DNA of 64,000 nt from Sva-07 sp963828415 (GTDB lineage Bacteria > Actinomycetota > Acidimicrobiia > Acidimicrobiales > Ilumatobacteraceae): NCBI GenBank assembly GCA_963828415.1, contig CAWHEI010000001.1, positions 1-64,000 of the forward strand, given 5' to 3'. The notes below the pieces were generated by a model. It saw only the letters and a list, made by a program, of their open reading frames with translations. It did no database searches and was not told the origin of the DNA. Both the position numbers and the translations under genes were made by a program. Positions 1 to 8,259 of this stretch are shown here, one piece after another; within the stretch, counting starts at the first letter, position 1, and each line of letters begins with the position of its first letter.

Positions 1-437
1 GTCACGCTGAACGTCCACGGTGCGTTGAACGGCTGCATCGGTTCGATCGAGACCGATCAGCCGCTCGGCGTCTCCGTCGCTCGGCACGCGTGGTCGGCCG
101 CCTTCACCGACCCACGACTTCCGGCGTTGCGATGGGTCGACTACGAACACCTCGACATCGAGATCTCGATCCTGTCACCGCTCACGCCGATCGCCGCACC
201 GTCCCGCGAGGCCCTGCTCGGCGTGCTCGAGCCGGGCGTCGACGGGCTGCTGATCGCTGCCGGATCGAGGCGTGCGGTGTTCCTCCCGTCGGTGTGGGAA
301 CAGCACCGTCCGCCGAGACGTTCGTCACGCATCTCTTCCACAAGGCCGGACTCGACCCAACGTCGTGGCCCGGCAATCTTCGCGCCTTCGTCTTCACGGC
401 GGAGAAGTTCGGTCGCAGCGCTGCGATCGGCCGCTGA
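1..437 (+). pseudogene. AMMECR1-domain protein, 5'-partial and frameshifted
   Basis: The frame open from base 1 encodes the core of an AMMECR1 domain (NGCIGS, then LPALRW, DIEISILSPLTPI, GVDGLLI, FLPSVWEQ). At about 303-305 the reading shifts, and a second frame continues with ETFVTHLFHKAGLDPTSW and ends AEKFG..., which is the usual C-terminal part of the same domain, stopping at 435-437. One base seems to be missing at the join. The AMMECR1 fold is of uncertain biochemical function and is often found beside Memo-family and radical-SAM genes; that neighbour would lie upstream, outside the window. Because both halves are well conserved, a sequencing indel is as likely as a real mutation. Confidence 0.8.
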
Positions 438-532
438 CCGGGCTCCGCTTCGATCGAGCTCTGCTGAAGCCGGGTCCTCTCACAGCCAGGCCGGTATCGT
501 GCGAACCGCCGCACGCAGGGCGACGCGGCCAA

Positions 533-605
533 GCCTCTGTAGCTCAGTGGATAGAGCATCGGTTTCCTAAACCGTGTGTCGCAGGTCCGATTCCTGCCAG
601 GGGCG
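533..605 (+). tRNA. tRNA-Arg (anticodon CCT)
   Basis: A full cloverleaf can be drawn. The acceptor stem pairs 533-539 with 598-604, the D stem pairs GCTC 542-545 with GAGC 554-557, and the T stem pairs GCAGG 581-585 with CCTGC 593-597 around a TCCGATT loop. The anticodon loop has T at 565, CCT at 566-568 and AA at 569-570. The first pair of the anticodon stem is a T-T mismatch. The discriminator base is G605 and CCA is not encoded. It reads the AGG arginine codon, which is rare in this genome. Confidence 0.93.
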
Positions 606-779
606 CTGAAAAACACCTGGTAGATCGTTTGCGGCTGCAACGATTTCGACCATCGCTCGGCCATCAAGACGTGAATCGACGGGATGAACCTGCGGGAACG
701 CGACAGCGGCTACCGATGTGAAGCTCCAGCAAGTGTGTACCCGAGTGGCGGGAGACCGTAGGGGAGCCCTTCACATATC

Positions 780-1370
780 ATTACCCGGTTGGTGCACGGT
801 TACGTTTCGTTCCGTAACAGTCGGGTCTCAGGAGCGGGCTGCTGCGGCTCAGTCCTTGTATCGGTCTCGCTCTGCGGCTCGGCGCCGATCAACGCGATTG
901 AGTCGTTGGGGTTGAGCGGCCGGTGCGGTCAGCGCAATCCGTGCCCGGAGGGCTGTGTTCTCGGCCCTGAGTTCAGCGAGGCCTTCTCGCAGCAACTCGG
1001 GCCCATCCTCGCGACAGCACCGGCGGTGCGCAGTCCGTCCAGTTCCGCCGTGGCCCGATCGAGCCTGCGCTGTGTCGACTGGTGTCGTCGCCGCTCGTTC
1101 TGTAGCGCTTCGTTCGACTCGGACAGCGAGGCCATGGCTTCGACGAGATCGGCCTGCAGCTGTCGGGAGTGTTCGACTGCCCGGGCGAGATCGTCGCCGT
1201 CGACGAGCGCCTCTCCGAATGCCGCGGGTTCTTCCTCGCCTCGTTGCCGAGCACGGAAGCCCGCACCCGCGACGCGTTCGACCGCCACTTGCGTGGCCGT
1301 CCACCTTTGCCGGGGACCGTCATGGTGGGAGTGTAACGAAACGCAACGATTGAGTGCACCATCGGGTAAT
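780..1370. mobile_element. Single-gene element bounded by imperfect terminal inverted repeats
   Basis: The left end (780-818) reads ATTACCCGGTTGGTGCAC, then GTTACGTTTCGTT. The reverse complement of the right end (1331-1370) reads ATTACCCGATGGTGCAC, then GTTGCGTTTCGTT. The two match almost base for base apart from a short spacer difference. The repeats enclose exactly one gene (849-1323, leftward), whose start codon lies 8 bp inside the right repeat. No clear target-site duplication is visible just outside the ends, and no transposase is encoded. It may be a non-autonomous mobile unit or a gene flanked by paired regulatory sites. Confidence 0.5.
849..1323 (-). pseudogene. GRPRKW-type small coiled-coil protein, frameshifted
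   Basis: Read leftward from ATG at 1323, the protein begins MTVPGKGGRPRKWRS, a basic, DNA-binding-like N-terminus. It then shifts frame near 1258 into RARQRGEEEP and a long heptad-rich helix (SLSESNEALQNERRRHQ). It shifts again near 1018 into LLREGLAELRAENTALRARI and stops at 849. Put together it is about 155 residues: a basic head, an acidic linker and a coiled coil. I recall similar short orphan proteins of unknown function from actinobacteria. Two frameshifts in a short gene suggest either decay or sequence error. It is the only gene inside the inverted repeats at 780-1370. Confidence 0.6.
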
Positions 1371-1537
1371 CTCTGTTAGGGGTGCTGCTGGCTGGAACTG
1401 CGGTGATTATGCAGTGGGGTGATCGGGCTAGGAGGCCGCACACTTCGCCGGCGGTGCGGTGCGCCGCCCACGAGCCTTCCGACCGCGATGATGAGCGGGT
1501 TCGGGCTGTTTGAGCGGTGCTTACTGGGGTCTCTGCG

Positions 1538-2410
1538 TCAGTGTGGGCAGAGCGCGGTGAGGAGCAGTTCGAGGTGGTGGAGTTGGTAGAGACTGAACCC
1601 TGCGGTGACCGCAAGGCTGGCCCACAGTCCGAGGAGTAGCCCGCGGTGTGGGGTCGGCACGGGCGGCTCGAGCAGGGCGCTCATTCGTGACGCTACGCCG
1701 AGTCCGGAGAACCCGGCGACGGTCGGTGGGCTTGTCTGGAGGGCGACTTTGCCGAGTGTGATGGCGACGAGTTGTCGGTTGCCGCATACGGCGGCGGCGG
1801 CCTCGTCTGCCCATCGTTCGATCGAGTAGGTGACCCGTTTGGTGAGCGTTCGGAGTGGTGGTAAGGCGGCGGCGACGAGCTCGGCGACGAGGAGGTAGCG
1901 GTCGTGGCGGTAGTGGGCGTGGGCTCGTTCGTGGGCGACGACGATGCGTTGCTCGACGTCGTCGAGGAGGTCGACCATTGCGGTGGAGATCACGATCTGG
2001 CCGGCGCGACCGGGCAGGGTGACGGCGTAGGGCTTGTTGCTGTGGGCGATGTGGATCGGGTGGGCCTCGTCGAGGCGCAAGTGCCGGTGCTGGCGGAGTA
2101 GTCGGATGGTGCGGATCGCACCGACGGCGATCAGTGCGACGGTCGGCAGGCCGATCCATGCGGGTACCGATCCGTGCAGGCCGATCACTTGGGCGCACCA
2201 CTCGAAACCGAATCCGACCACGGGGGCGTGGGCGAGGAAGGCAACGGCGACGACGACGGCGGTGGGGATGGCGGCGACCGCTATGAGCACCAGCGCAATG
2301 GTGACGAAACGGGCCGCGATGCGAGGCGGGAGTCGGCGATGGGCCGAGGTCGCGAGCGCCACGATGACGAGGGCGACCAGCAGAGGCATCGCCGTCGATG
2401 CGGCCATCAT
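1538..2410 (-). CDS. M56-family membrane metallopeptidase (BlaR1/MecR1-like)
   Basis: This 290-residue membrane protein has N-terminal hydrophobic segments, a zinc-protease motif HERAH (near residue 160, in the context VAHERAHAHYRHD) and a C-terminal hydrophobic segment. That is the layout of the peptidase half of BlaR1/MecR1-type receptors, without a penicillin-sensing domain. Family knowledge: such proteases cleave a cognate BlaI-type repressor. Here the repressor gene lies immediately upstream and overlaps by 4 bp (ATGA at 2407-2410), so the two are translationally coupled. The flanking genes suggest that the signal is a metal rather than a beta-lactam; that is inference. Confidence 0.85.
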   Translation of the reverse strand: MMAASTAMPLLVALVIVALATSAHRRLPPRIAARFVTIALVLIAVAAIPTAVVVAVAFLAHAPVVGFGFEWCAQVIGLHGSVPAWIGLPTVALIAVGAIRTIRLLRQHRHLRLDEAHPIHIAHSNKPYAVTLPGRAGQIVISTAMVDLLDDVEQRIVVAHERAHAHYRHDRYLLVAELVAAALPPLRTLTKRVTYSIERWADEAAAAVCGNRQLVAITLGKVALQTSPPTVAGFSGLGVASRMSALLEPPVPTPHRGLLLGLWASLAVTAGFSLYQLHHLELLLTALCPH

Positions 2411-2778
2411 GGCTCCTCGGTGTCTGACGTGGTCGTGTCGAGAATCGACCTGATGGCCTTGGCTTCGCGTGGGGACAGTCCGTCGATGAATCGGCTCAGC
2501 ACCTTCGCCCTGTCCGACGACGCGTCCAACAGCTCGCTGATCCGCCGTACTGCGAGGCCGGCTTCGTCGACGGCGGCCTCGTAGGCGTACCCGCGACCGG
2601 CGGGGCTGCGCACGACGAGTCCCTTGGCCTGGAGGCGGGTGAGGATGGTGGCAACGCTCGTGTAGGCGTACCCGGCGTTGAGTCGCTCGTTGATCTCACC
2701 GGGCAGCAGCGGTTCGTCAGCGGCCCACAGCACTCGCAGTACGTCGGTCTCGAGCGCTCCATCGGGTCGTCGTGTCAT
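2407..2778 (-). CDS. BlaI/MecI/CopY-family transcriptional repressor
   Basis: A 123-residue winged-helix protein with the family pattern: LETDVLRVLWAADEPLLPGEI, the recognition region YTSVATILTRLQAKGLV and the wing RSPAGRGYAYEA, then a dimerisation tail. The gene overlaps the M56 protease gene at its 3' end. A perfect dyad of the form CTACA-N3-TGTAG sits at 2829-2841, between this gene and the divergent copCD-like gene. A second one (N4 spacer) precedes the DUF305 gene. The likely arrangement is autoregulation plus repression of the metal genes, relieved by protease cleavage. Confidence 0.88.
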   Translation of the reverse strand: MTRRPDGALETDVLRVLWAADEPLLPGEINERLNAGYAYTSVATILTRLQAKGLVVRSPAGRGYAYEAAVDEAGLAVRRISELLDASSDRAKVLSRFIDGLSPREAKAIRSILDTTTSDTEEP

Positions 2779-2828
2779 CCAATGCCTCCATGGGTGCTGC
2801 CCGGATGTGAGCCGTCCTCACTATAGTT

Positions 2829-2841
2829 CTACATCGTGTAG
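2829..2841. promoter_or_regulatory. Putative BlaI/CopY-type operator in the blaI-copCD divergent region
   Basis: CTACA TCG TGTAG is a perfect inverted repeat centred between the divergent starts at 2778 and 2880. It matches the TACA...TGTA core known for CopY/BlaI operators. The same half-sites recur at 4319-4332. Confidence 0.6.
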
Positions 2842-2879
2842 TTGCTCTGTTGCTCGGGCGCTGCCGCCCTCAACAGCCC

Positions 2880-4358
2880 ATGCCTCGATCGACCACACAC
2901 CGACTGTTCCTGTACGCACTCGTCGTGGGCGCCATGTTCGCCACCCTGGTCGGCGTGTCACCTGGGAGCGTACTGGCCCACAACTCGCTCGTTTCGAGCG
3001 ACCCTGCTGACGGTGTTTCGTTGGCGGTCGCGCCGACTCAGATCGTGTGGGTGTTCGATAACTCGGTACCGCTCGAAACGCTCACGGTGACGCTCATCGA
3101 TGCGACTGGTGCGCGCAACGAACTCGCCGGTTCGGTTCATGGTGCAGCTGGTGACACCGAAGTCGTCACGCCGCTGCCAGTCTTGCAGCCCGGCGCGGTC
3201 TCGCTCCGGTGGCGTCTCGTCGGCCCCGACGGACATCCGGTGACGGGCCGTGTCGACGTCACGATCGAGCAACCCGCTGCGAGCGCGGCGCCCGACGTCG
3301 CGTCGACAACACCTGCGGGTGCCGACGCCCCGGCGGCGACCGCGTCCCCACCCACCGCGGAGGCGACCGCGGTCGACGGAGGCGATGACGCAGCGTTCTC
3401 GACCCCGTCGTCGGTGCGTTGGCTCCTGCGCTACAGCTCCTACCTTGCGATCATGGCGGTGGTCGGCATCCTGCTGACGAGCGCCTACGTGTGGGCCGGC
3501 GCCGGAACCCACCCGCTGTTGCGTCAGATCCTGAGTGGGGCGCTCATCGCCACCGCCGTGCTCGCCCTTCTCCAGTTGCTGGTGATCGGCTCCGACATCA
3601 GCGGACGGGGCTGGTGGGCGTCGTTCGGCTCGATCGACGCAGCGCTCTCGACGAACGCTGGTATGGCTCTCGCGGTGCGCATCGTGATCGCACTCGCGAT
3701 GTGGTTGATCCTGTTCCAGTATCGACTCGACCACCCTGACGTCTACTGGACGGCGGTGTCGCTGCCCAGTCTCGGTCTGCTCGCAACGTGGGCGTTCGCC
3801 GGGCACTCGAGTTCGATGCGCTGGCCCGAGATCGGTGTCATCACCGACGTCGCCCACCACGCCGCTGCAGCGGCGTGGATTGCCGGGCTCGCCATCGTCG
3901 GTTGGATCGTGATCCCGACCACGACATCTGACGTGCTCGTGGCAGCGGTCCGTCGCTTCTCGCGTGTCGCTGCGGTCAGCGTTGCGGTCCTGATCGTCAC
4001 CGGACTCATCCAGACCGTCCGACTGGTCGGCACCCCGATGAACCTGTTGGACGCCGACCATGGCCGCTACTTGGTGGCCAAGTTGATCGTGCTTGCCGGA
4101 ATGCTCGCCATCGCAAACGTCAACCGGCGCCGAATCGACACCCGGCTCGACGATCCCAGCAGCATCGACCGGCACCTCGGATCCATCCGAAAGGCCGTCG
4201 TTGCCGAATTTGCGATCGGCCTCGCGATCGTCGCCATCACCGCAGCGATGGTCGTGTCACCACCATCGACCAGCGAGACCGCATCCTCCGCGCTCACTTC
4301 CCCCGACACCGAGATATACTACATTGCTGTAGTAGTCATCGACGAAAGGTTCCCATGA
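2880..4358 (+). CDS. CopC-CopD fusion, copper resistance/uptake membrane protein
   Basis: A 492-residue protein. A signal peptide ends at VLA/HNSLVSS, which leaves the N-terminal histidine typical of mature CopC. The CopC beta-domain (about residues 32-130; DPADG, DGHPVTGRVDV) is followed by a low-complexity Ala/Thr/Pro linker and a CopD membrane domain of about eight segments. The CopD part has histidines in helices (AFAGHSS, ITDVAHHAAAAAWIAG) as expected for copper transfer. Fused CopC-CopD is common in actinobacteria. The start at 2880 is chosen because it gives the signal peptide. The stop overlaps the DUF305 start (ATGA at 4355-4358), so the two genes form one unit. Confidence 0.88.
   Translation: MPRSTTHRLFLYALVVGAMFATLVGVSPGSVLAHNSLVSSDPADGVSLAVAPTQIVWVFDNSVPLETLTVTLIDATGARNELAGSVHGAAGDTEVVTPLPVLQPGAVSLRWRLVGPDGHPVTGRVDVTIEQPAASAAPDVASTTPAGADAPAATASPPTAEATAVDGGDDAAFSTPSSVRWLLRYSSYLAIMAVVGILLTSAYVWAGAGTHPLLRQILSGALIATAVLALLQLLVIGSDISGRGWWASFGSIDAALSTNAGMALAVRIVIALAMWLILFQYRLDHPDVYWTAVSLPSLGLLATWAFAGHSSSMRWPEIGVITDVAHHAAAAAWIAGLAIVGWIVIPTTTSDVLVAAVRRFSRVAAVSVAVLIVTGLIQTVRLVGTPMNLLDADHGRYLVAKLIVLAGMLAIANVNRRRIDTRLDDPSSIDRHLGSIRKAVVAEFAIGLAIVAITAAMVVSPPSTSETASSALTSPDTEIYYIAVVVIDERFP
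4317..4334. promoter_or_regulatory. Second BlaI/CopY-like dyad, upstream of the DUF305 gene
   Basis: TACTACA TTGC TGTAGTA is a perfect 7-bp inverted repeat. It ends 20 bp before the DUF305 start codon and lies inside the 3' end of the copCD coding region. Its half-sites match the 2829-2841 dyad, with a 4-nt instead of 3-nt spacer. It suggests an internal, repressor-controlled promoter. Confidence 0.55.
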
Positions 4359-4966
4359 AACTCCGCCGCCTCGCTGCACCCCTGACCGCCATTGCGCTCA
4401 CCGCGACGCTCGCCGCCTGCGGATCCGACGATGACTCCGCAGCGTCTGACTCGGTTGCGGTGACTGAGACGGCTGATGCGTCATCGACGGGTGAGGTGAC
4501 ACTGAACGCCGCCGACGTCGAGTTCGCCCAGGGCATGATCGCCCACCACGAACAAGCCATCGAGATGGCCGAGATCGCCCTCGACCCCGCCACCGGCGCC
4601 AGCGCCGAGGTGGTCGACCTCGCGACACGCATCCAGGCCGCGCAGGATCCCGAGGTCGAACTCATGACCAGCTGGCTGACCGCTGCCGGTGAGTCCGTCG
4701 CCATGGACACCTCCGACGGTCACGACATGTCCTCGATGGACGGCATGATGACCGCCGACCAGATGGACGAGATGGCCGCAATGACCGGCGCCGACTTCGA
4801 CCAGATGTGGCTGGAGATGATGATCGCCCACCACGAAGGCGCCATCAGCCAATCCGAGACCGTCAAAGCCGACGGATCCAACGCCGACGTGCTCCTCCTC
4901 GCCGATCAGATCATCACCGCCCAACAAGCCGAGATCGCCGAGATGCAGGCCCTCCTCCAGAACTGA
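4355..4966 (+). CDS. DUF305-family lipoprotein
   Basis: A 203-residue predicted lipoprotein with signal peptide and lipobox LAACGS (Cys about residue 22). It has two DUF305 half-repeats, each with the motif MIAHHE (GMIAHHEQAIEMAE near residue 60 and MMIAHHEGAISQSE near 155), separated by a Met/Asp-rich stretch (MSSMDGMMTADQMDEM). DUF305 proteins form ferritin-like helical bundles and are commonly linked to copper handling. Here the gene is translationally coupled to copCD and preceded by a repressor-type dyad. Methionine and histidine richness fits periplasmic-side or surface metal binding, but the exact role is unknown. Confidence 0.85.
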   Translation: MKLRRLAAPLTAIALTATLAACGSDDDSAASDSVAVTETADASSTGEVTLNAADVEFAQGMIAHHEQAIEMAEIALDPATGASAEVVDLATRIQAAQDPEVELMTSWLTAAGESVAMDTSDGHDMSSMDGMMTADQMDEMAAMTGADFDQMWLEMMIAHHEGAISQSETVKADGSNADVLLLADQIITAQQAEIAEMQALLQN

Positions 4967-4975
4967 CGATTGGTG

Positions 4976-4994
4976 GCGGCCCGGCGGTGGCCGC
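4976..4994. terminator. Possible hairpin between convergent DUF305 and copB-like genes
   Basis: GCGGCC (4976-4981) and GGCCGC (4989-4994) can form a 6-bp stem with a 7-nt loop just after the DUF305 stop. There is no T run, so a role as an intrinsic terminator is uncertain. Confidence 0.25.
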
Positions 4995-5071
4995 TAGCGC
5001 CGACAGCGACCGGTGGGGGCAGGTTGCGGATGGGGCCAGGACGGCTCGGGTGCGAGTCGTGACGTGCTCGG

Positions 5072-7173
5072 TCATGTCTGTGGGTGGAGGTCGAGTCGGC
5101 GGAGGAGTTGCGCGTTGAGTGCGACGATGATGGTGGACAGGCTCATGAAGACGGCGCCGACAGCGGGTGAGAGAGTGAAGCCGATCCAGGTGAGGGCACC
5201 AGCGGCGAGCGGGATGGCAACGGTGTTGTAGCCGGCCGCCCACACGAGGTTCTGCAGGGACTTGCGGTAGGTGGCTCGGGCGAGGCGGATGATGCCGATG
5301 ACGCCGCGAGGGTCGGAGCTGGCGAGGATGAGGCCGGCGGACTCGATGGCGACGTCGGTGCCGGCGCCGATGGCGATGCCGACGTCGGCTCGGGCGAGCG
5401 CGGGAGCGTCGTTGACGCCGTCGCCGACCATGGCGACGCGGAGCCCGCGCTGTTGGAGTTCGGCGACCTTGGCCGACTTGTCCTCGGGCAGGACCTCGGC
5501 GAAGACCTCGTCGAGTCCGAGGTCGCGGCCGACGGCGTCGGCCACCTGGTGGGCGTCGCCGGTGATCATCACCACCCGCAGCCCCTGCGCCTTGAGTTCG
5601 TCGACGGCCTGGCGGGCTTCGGGGCGGATCTCGTCCTCGAGTGCGAGCGCATCCGATGATCCTGTCGTCGCGGACGACGTAGAGGACGGCGGCGCCCCGC
5701 TGCTCCCAGGCCTGGACGGCGTCGGCGAGTTCGTCGGGGATCGTCCAGGTCTCGCTCGCGCAGCAGTGCTGGGCCGCCGACGGCGTGGGTGACGCCGTCG
5801 ACGGTTGCCTCGACGCCGCGACCGGTGAGCGAGCGGAACTCGGTCGCCTCGGCGATCGGGCCCCGTTCTCGTGCGGCGGCGACGATGGCTCGCGCGAGTG
5901 GGTGCTCGCTGTCGGATTCGACACCGCCGGCGAGCACGGAACAGCTCGGTCTCGTCGACGCCGAGGCGGCGGCGATGCCGATGACGACGTGTTCGCCCGG
6001 GTCAGGGTGCCGGTCTTGTCGAACAGCACGGCGTCGATGGTCCGGCTGGCCTCGAGGGCGAGGCGGTCCTTGACGAGGATCCCGTTACGGGCACCGATTG
6101 CGCTGGACAGCGAGGTGGTCAGCGGGATGGCCAGGCCGAGAGCGTGCGGGCAGGAGATGACGAGCACGGTGACGACTCGCACGACTGCCTCGTCGGGGTC
6201 GCCGAGTGAAACCCAGGCGATGGCGGTGACGATCGCCGCAGCGGTGGCGACGTAGAACAGCAGGGCGGCAGCCTTGTCGGCGAGGACCTGGCTTCGCGAA
6301 CGTGACTGCCTGTGCTTCGGCGACGAGGCGGCCGATGCCGGCGAGCGCGGTGTCGTCGCCAACGGCGGTTACGCGGATCCGGATCGCGGAGTCGGTCGAC
6401 ACCGTTCCTGCCACGACGCGGTCACCGGTGGTCTTGGCTACTGGGCGGGATTCGCCGGTGATCATCGACTCGTCGAGCTCGGCTGCGCCGTCGACGATCG
6501 CACCGTCGGCGGGAACGCGCCCGCCCGAGCGCACCAGGACGATCTCGCCGGGCTGCAGCGCAACGGACGGGACCGTCTCGATCGCGCCGTCGTCGCTGAT
6601 GCGTTCTGCCTCGTCGGGCAGCAGCGCAGCGAGAGCGGAGAGTGCGTCCTGGGCCTGGCCGAGGGCCTTCATCTCCTGCCAGTGCCCGAGCAACATGATC
6701 GAGATCAGCGCGCCGAGTTCCCACCAGAAGTCGAGGTCGAACCAGCCGAGCGACGTTGTCATCGACGCGATGTACGCAACCGTGATCGCCATCGCAATCA
6801 GCAGCATCATGCCCGGGGTGCGGGCCCTTGCTTCCTGGATGCCACCGGAGAGGAACGGCTTGCCGCCCCAGAAGAACAGGAACGAGCCGAGCACAGGGCC
6901 GACCCACTCGATCCCGGGGAAGTCGAGTTCGTAGCCGAACCAGTCCATGACCATGTGGCTCGTGACCACGAGTGGCACGGTGAGCAACAGGCTCCACCAG
7001 AATCTGCGCCGGAACATCTCGACGTGATGACCCTGATGCGCTCCATGATCACCGTGGCCGCCGCCATGCCCGTCTTGTTCGACCCCGACGGACGTGTGCC
7101 GCGTCAGCGCTTCGTCGGTCGTCGACACGTGCGCGTTGTGGGTGTCGTGCTTGGTGTGGCCGGGGTGGTTCAT
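5072..7173 (-). pseudogene. CopB-like P1B-type metal ATPase, multiply frameshifted
   Basis: Read from ATG 7173 (ribosome site GAGGAGG upstream), the protein starts with a His-rich tail (HGGGHGDHGAHQGHH). It continues with transmembrane helices, the actuator loop (ELDESMITGES), the CPH membrane motif (VISCPHALGLAIP), the phosphorylation site FDKTGTLTR and the hinge GDGVNDAPAL, ending LHPQT. CPH rather than CPC is the CopB subclass (Cu/Ag export). All catalytic motifs survive, but the frame changes near 6304, then several times between about 5990 and 5640. Several changes look like one G lost from a short G run. The number of breaks means the annotation must stay broken. Either recent decay or sequence error explains it. 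Confidence 0.8.
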
Positions 7174-7203
7174 GGTTCGGTTCCTCCTCGCGTTTCCGCT
7201 CCG

Positions 7204-7215
7204 TTGACTAGTCAA
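7204..7215. promoter_or_regulatory. 12-bp perfect palindrome in the copB-csoR intergenic region
   Basis: TTGACTAGTCAA lies 31 bp upstream of the copB-like start. Each strand presents a TTGACT hexamer that could serve as a -35 box. A specific binder is not known. Confidence 0.3.
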
Positions 7216-7237
7216 ACCATCAGCCTTCTCCTTTATT

Positions 7238-7255
7238 CCACCCCACCTGGGGTGG
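7238..7255. promoter_or_regulatory. CsoR-type operator
   Basis: CCACCCC ACCT GGGGTGG is a perfect 7-bp dyad lying between the divergent copB-like and csoR-like genes. It closely resembles the GC-tract operator of mycobacterial CsoR (CACCCCC...GGGGTGGGAT). Its position, 12 bp before the csoR-like start, fits autorepression. Confidence 0.7.
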
Positions 7256-7266
7256 GATGTGTAAGA

Positions 7267-7588
7267 ATGGGAACAATGGACGACTACACGAGAACGGTCA
7301 CGAACCGACTGAAGACCGCCCGCGGACACCTCGACGGGATCATCCGCATGGTCGAGAACGACGCCTGGTGCCCCGACATCATGAAGCAGCTCTCCGCGGT
7401 GCAGGGGACCCTCGAGAGCACGAGCCGAGAAGTGTTCCGTCATCACCTCGAGACCCACGTCGCTGATGCAGTCGCCGCAGGTCGCGGGCGCGGAGATCGT
7501 CGACGAGCTGATGGAAGCGCTGAAGTACGACAAGCGCGTCATGCGCCCGACGCCTGGCGACCACGCACCCTCGGACTCGATTGTGTGA
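7267..7588 (+). pseudogene. CsoR/RcnR-family metal-sensing repressor, frameshifted near 7489
   Basis: The first frame gives the DUF156 helical fold: TNRLKTARGHLDGIIRMVE, AWCPDIMKQLSAVQ and REVFRHHLETHV. After about base 7489 the frame must change for the normal tail EIVDELMEALKYDKRV to be read, ending at 7586-7588; one base is displaced. ATG codons at 7267 and 7276 are both possible starts. The metal-ligand set reads Cys-His-His (C in AWCP, second H of HHLE, H in ETHV). Copper CsoR has Cys-His-Cys; His in the last place is the RcnR (Ni/Co) pattern. It faces a CsoR-like operator and a CopB-like pump, so metal specificity is ambiguous. Confidence 0.75.
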
Positions 7589-7783
7589 TCGGTGCGCTCC
7601 GTACTCCACGCGAGTTGCACCATCCGGGTGACTCCCCCGGATGTATCGCTCGGGCGATGCGGTTCCAGCCACGACAGTTTCGTCGATCAATCCACCTCTT
7701 GTGGTGCTCTCGACCTTGGGGGTGATCTCCCGCGGTCGCGCCGTCGACGGGTATGGCGGCAATGCCGTAGGTCGGTGTTGGGG

Positions 7784-8251
7784 TCAGTGGAACGACACTC
7801 CGTACGTGACGCCAGCCGCGAGGATCGCCGCGACGAGGAAGTCGATCGTGGCGCAGAACGGGGGCCACCATCGAGTGCCCGCGACGAATCGGGTTCGGTG
7901 TTGCCAGAGGTCTTTGACTCCGTGAGCGACGTAGCCGGCGACCACGAGCCAGGCTGATCCGGTGACGCCGGCGGCGGCGAGGATGAGAAACCCGGCGGCG
8001 ACCGAACTCTCGACCGCGATCACTCTTGGTCTGCCATCGGCAACGGCGAAGCCGATGTAGACGGCGGCGATGAACGCGATGTAGAGCGCGTGGAGGGTCG
8101 CAGGCTCGAGCCATCGAAGTGCGACCGGGGAGGCGGCTTGGATGGCGCCGACCAGTAGGCCCCAGATGATTGGCCGTAGGTTCGATTTCCCAGCGTGGAT
8201 GTGCCTGTGGTTCACGACACAACTCGGATCAGTTCGGTCCTCGAGATCCAT
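7784..8251 (-). CDS. Small integral membrane protein, function unknown
   Basis: 155 residues with about four to five hydrophobic helices (IIWGLLVGAIQAAS, ALYIAFIAAVYIGFAVA, VAAGFLILAAAGVTGSAWLVVAGYVAHG, ATIDFLVAAILAAGV). A conserved-looking loop HGVKDLWQHRTRFV...TRWWPP lies between the last two. I do not recognise a named family, though similar proteins occur in actinobacteria. The start is uncertain: the ATG at 8251 gives a soluble, His-containing leader, and a GTG about 40 bases further in is an alternative. It is 8 bp downstream of the PPOX gene and so is probably the last gene of that leftward operon. Confidence 0.6.
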   Translation of the reverse strand: MDLEDRTDPSCVVNHRHIHAGKSNLRPIIWGLLVGAIQAASPVALRWLEPATLHALYIAFIAAVYIGFAVADGRPRVIAVESSVAAGFLILAAAGVTGSAWLVVAGYVAHGVKDLWQHRTRFVAGTRWWPPFCATIDFLVAAILAAGVTYGVSFH

Positions 8252-8259
8252 GGCGGGCC

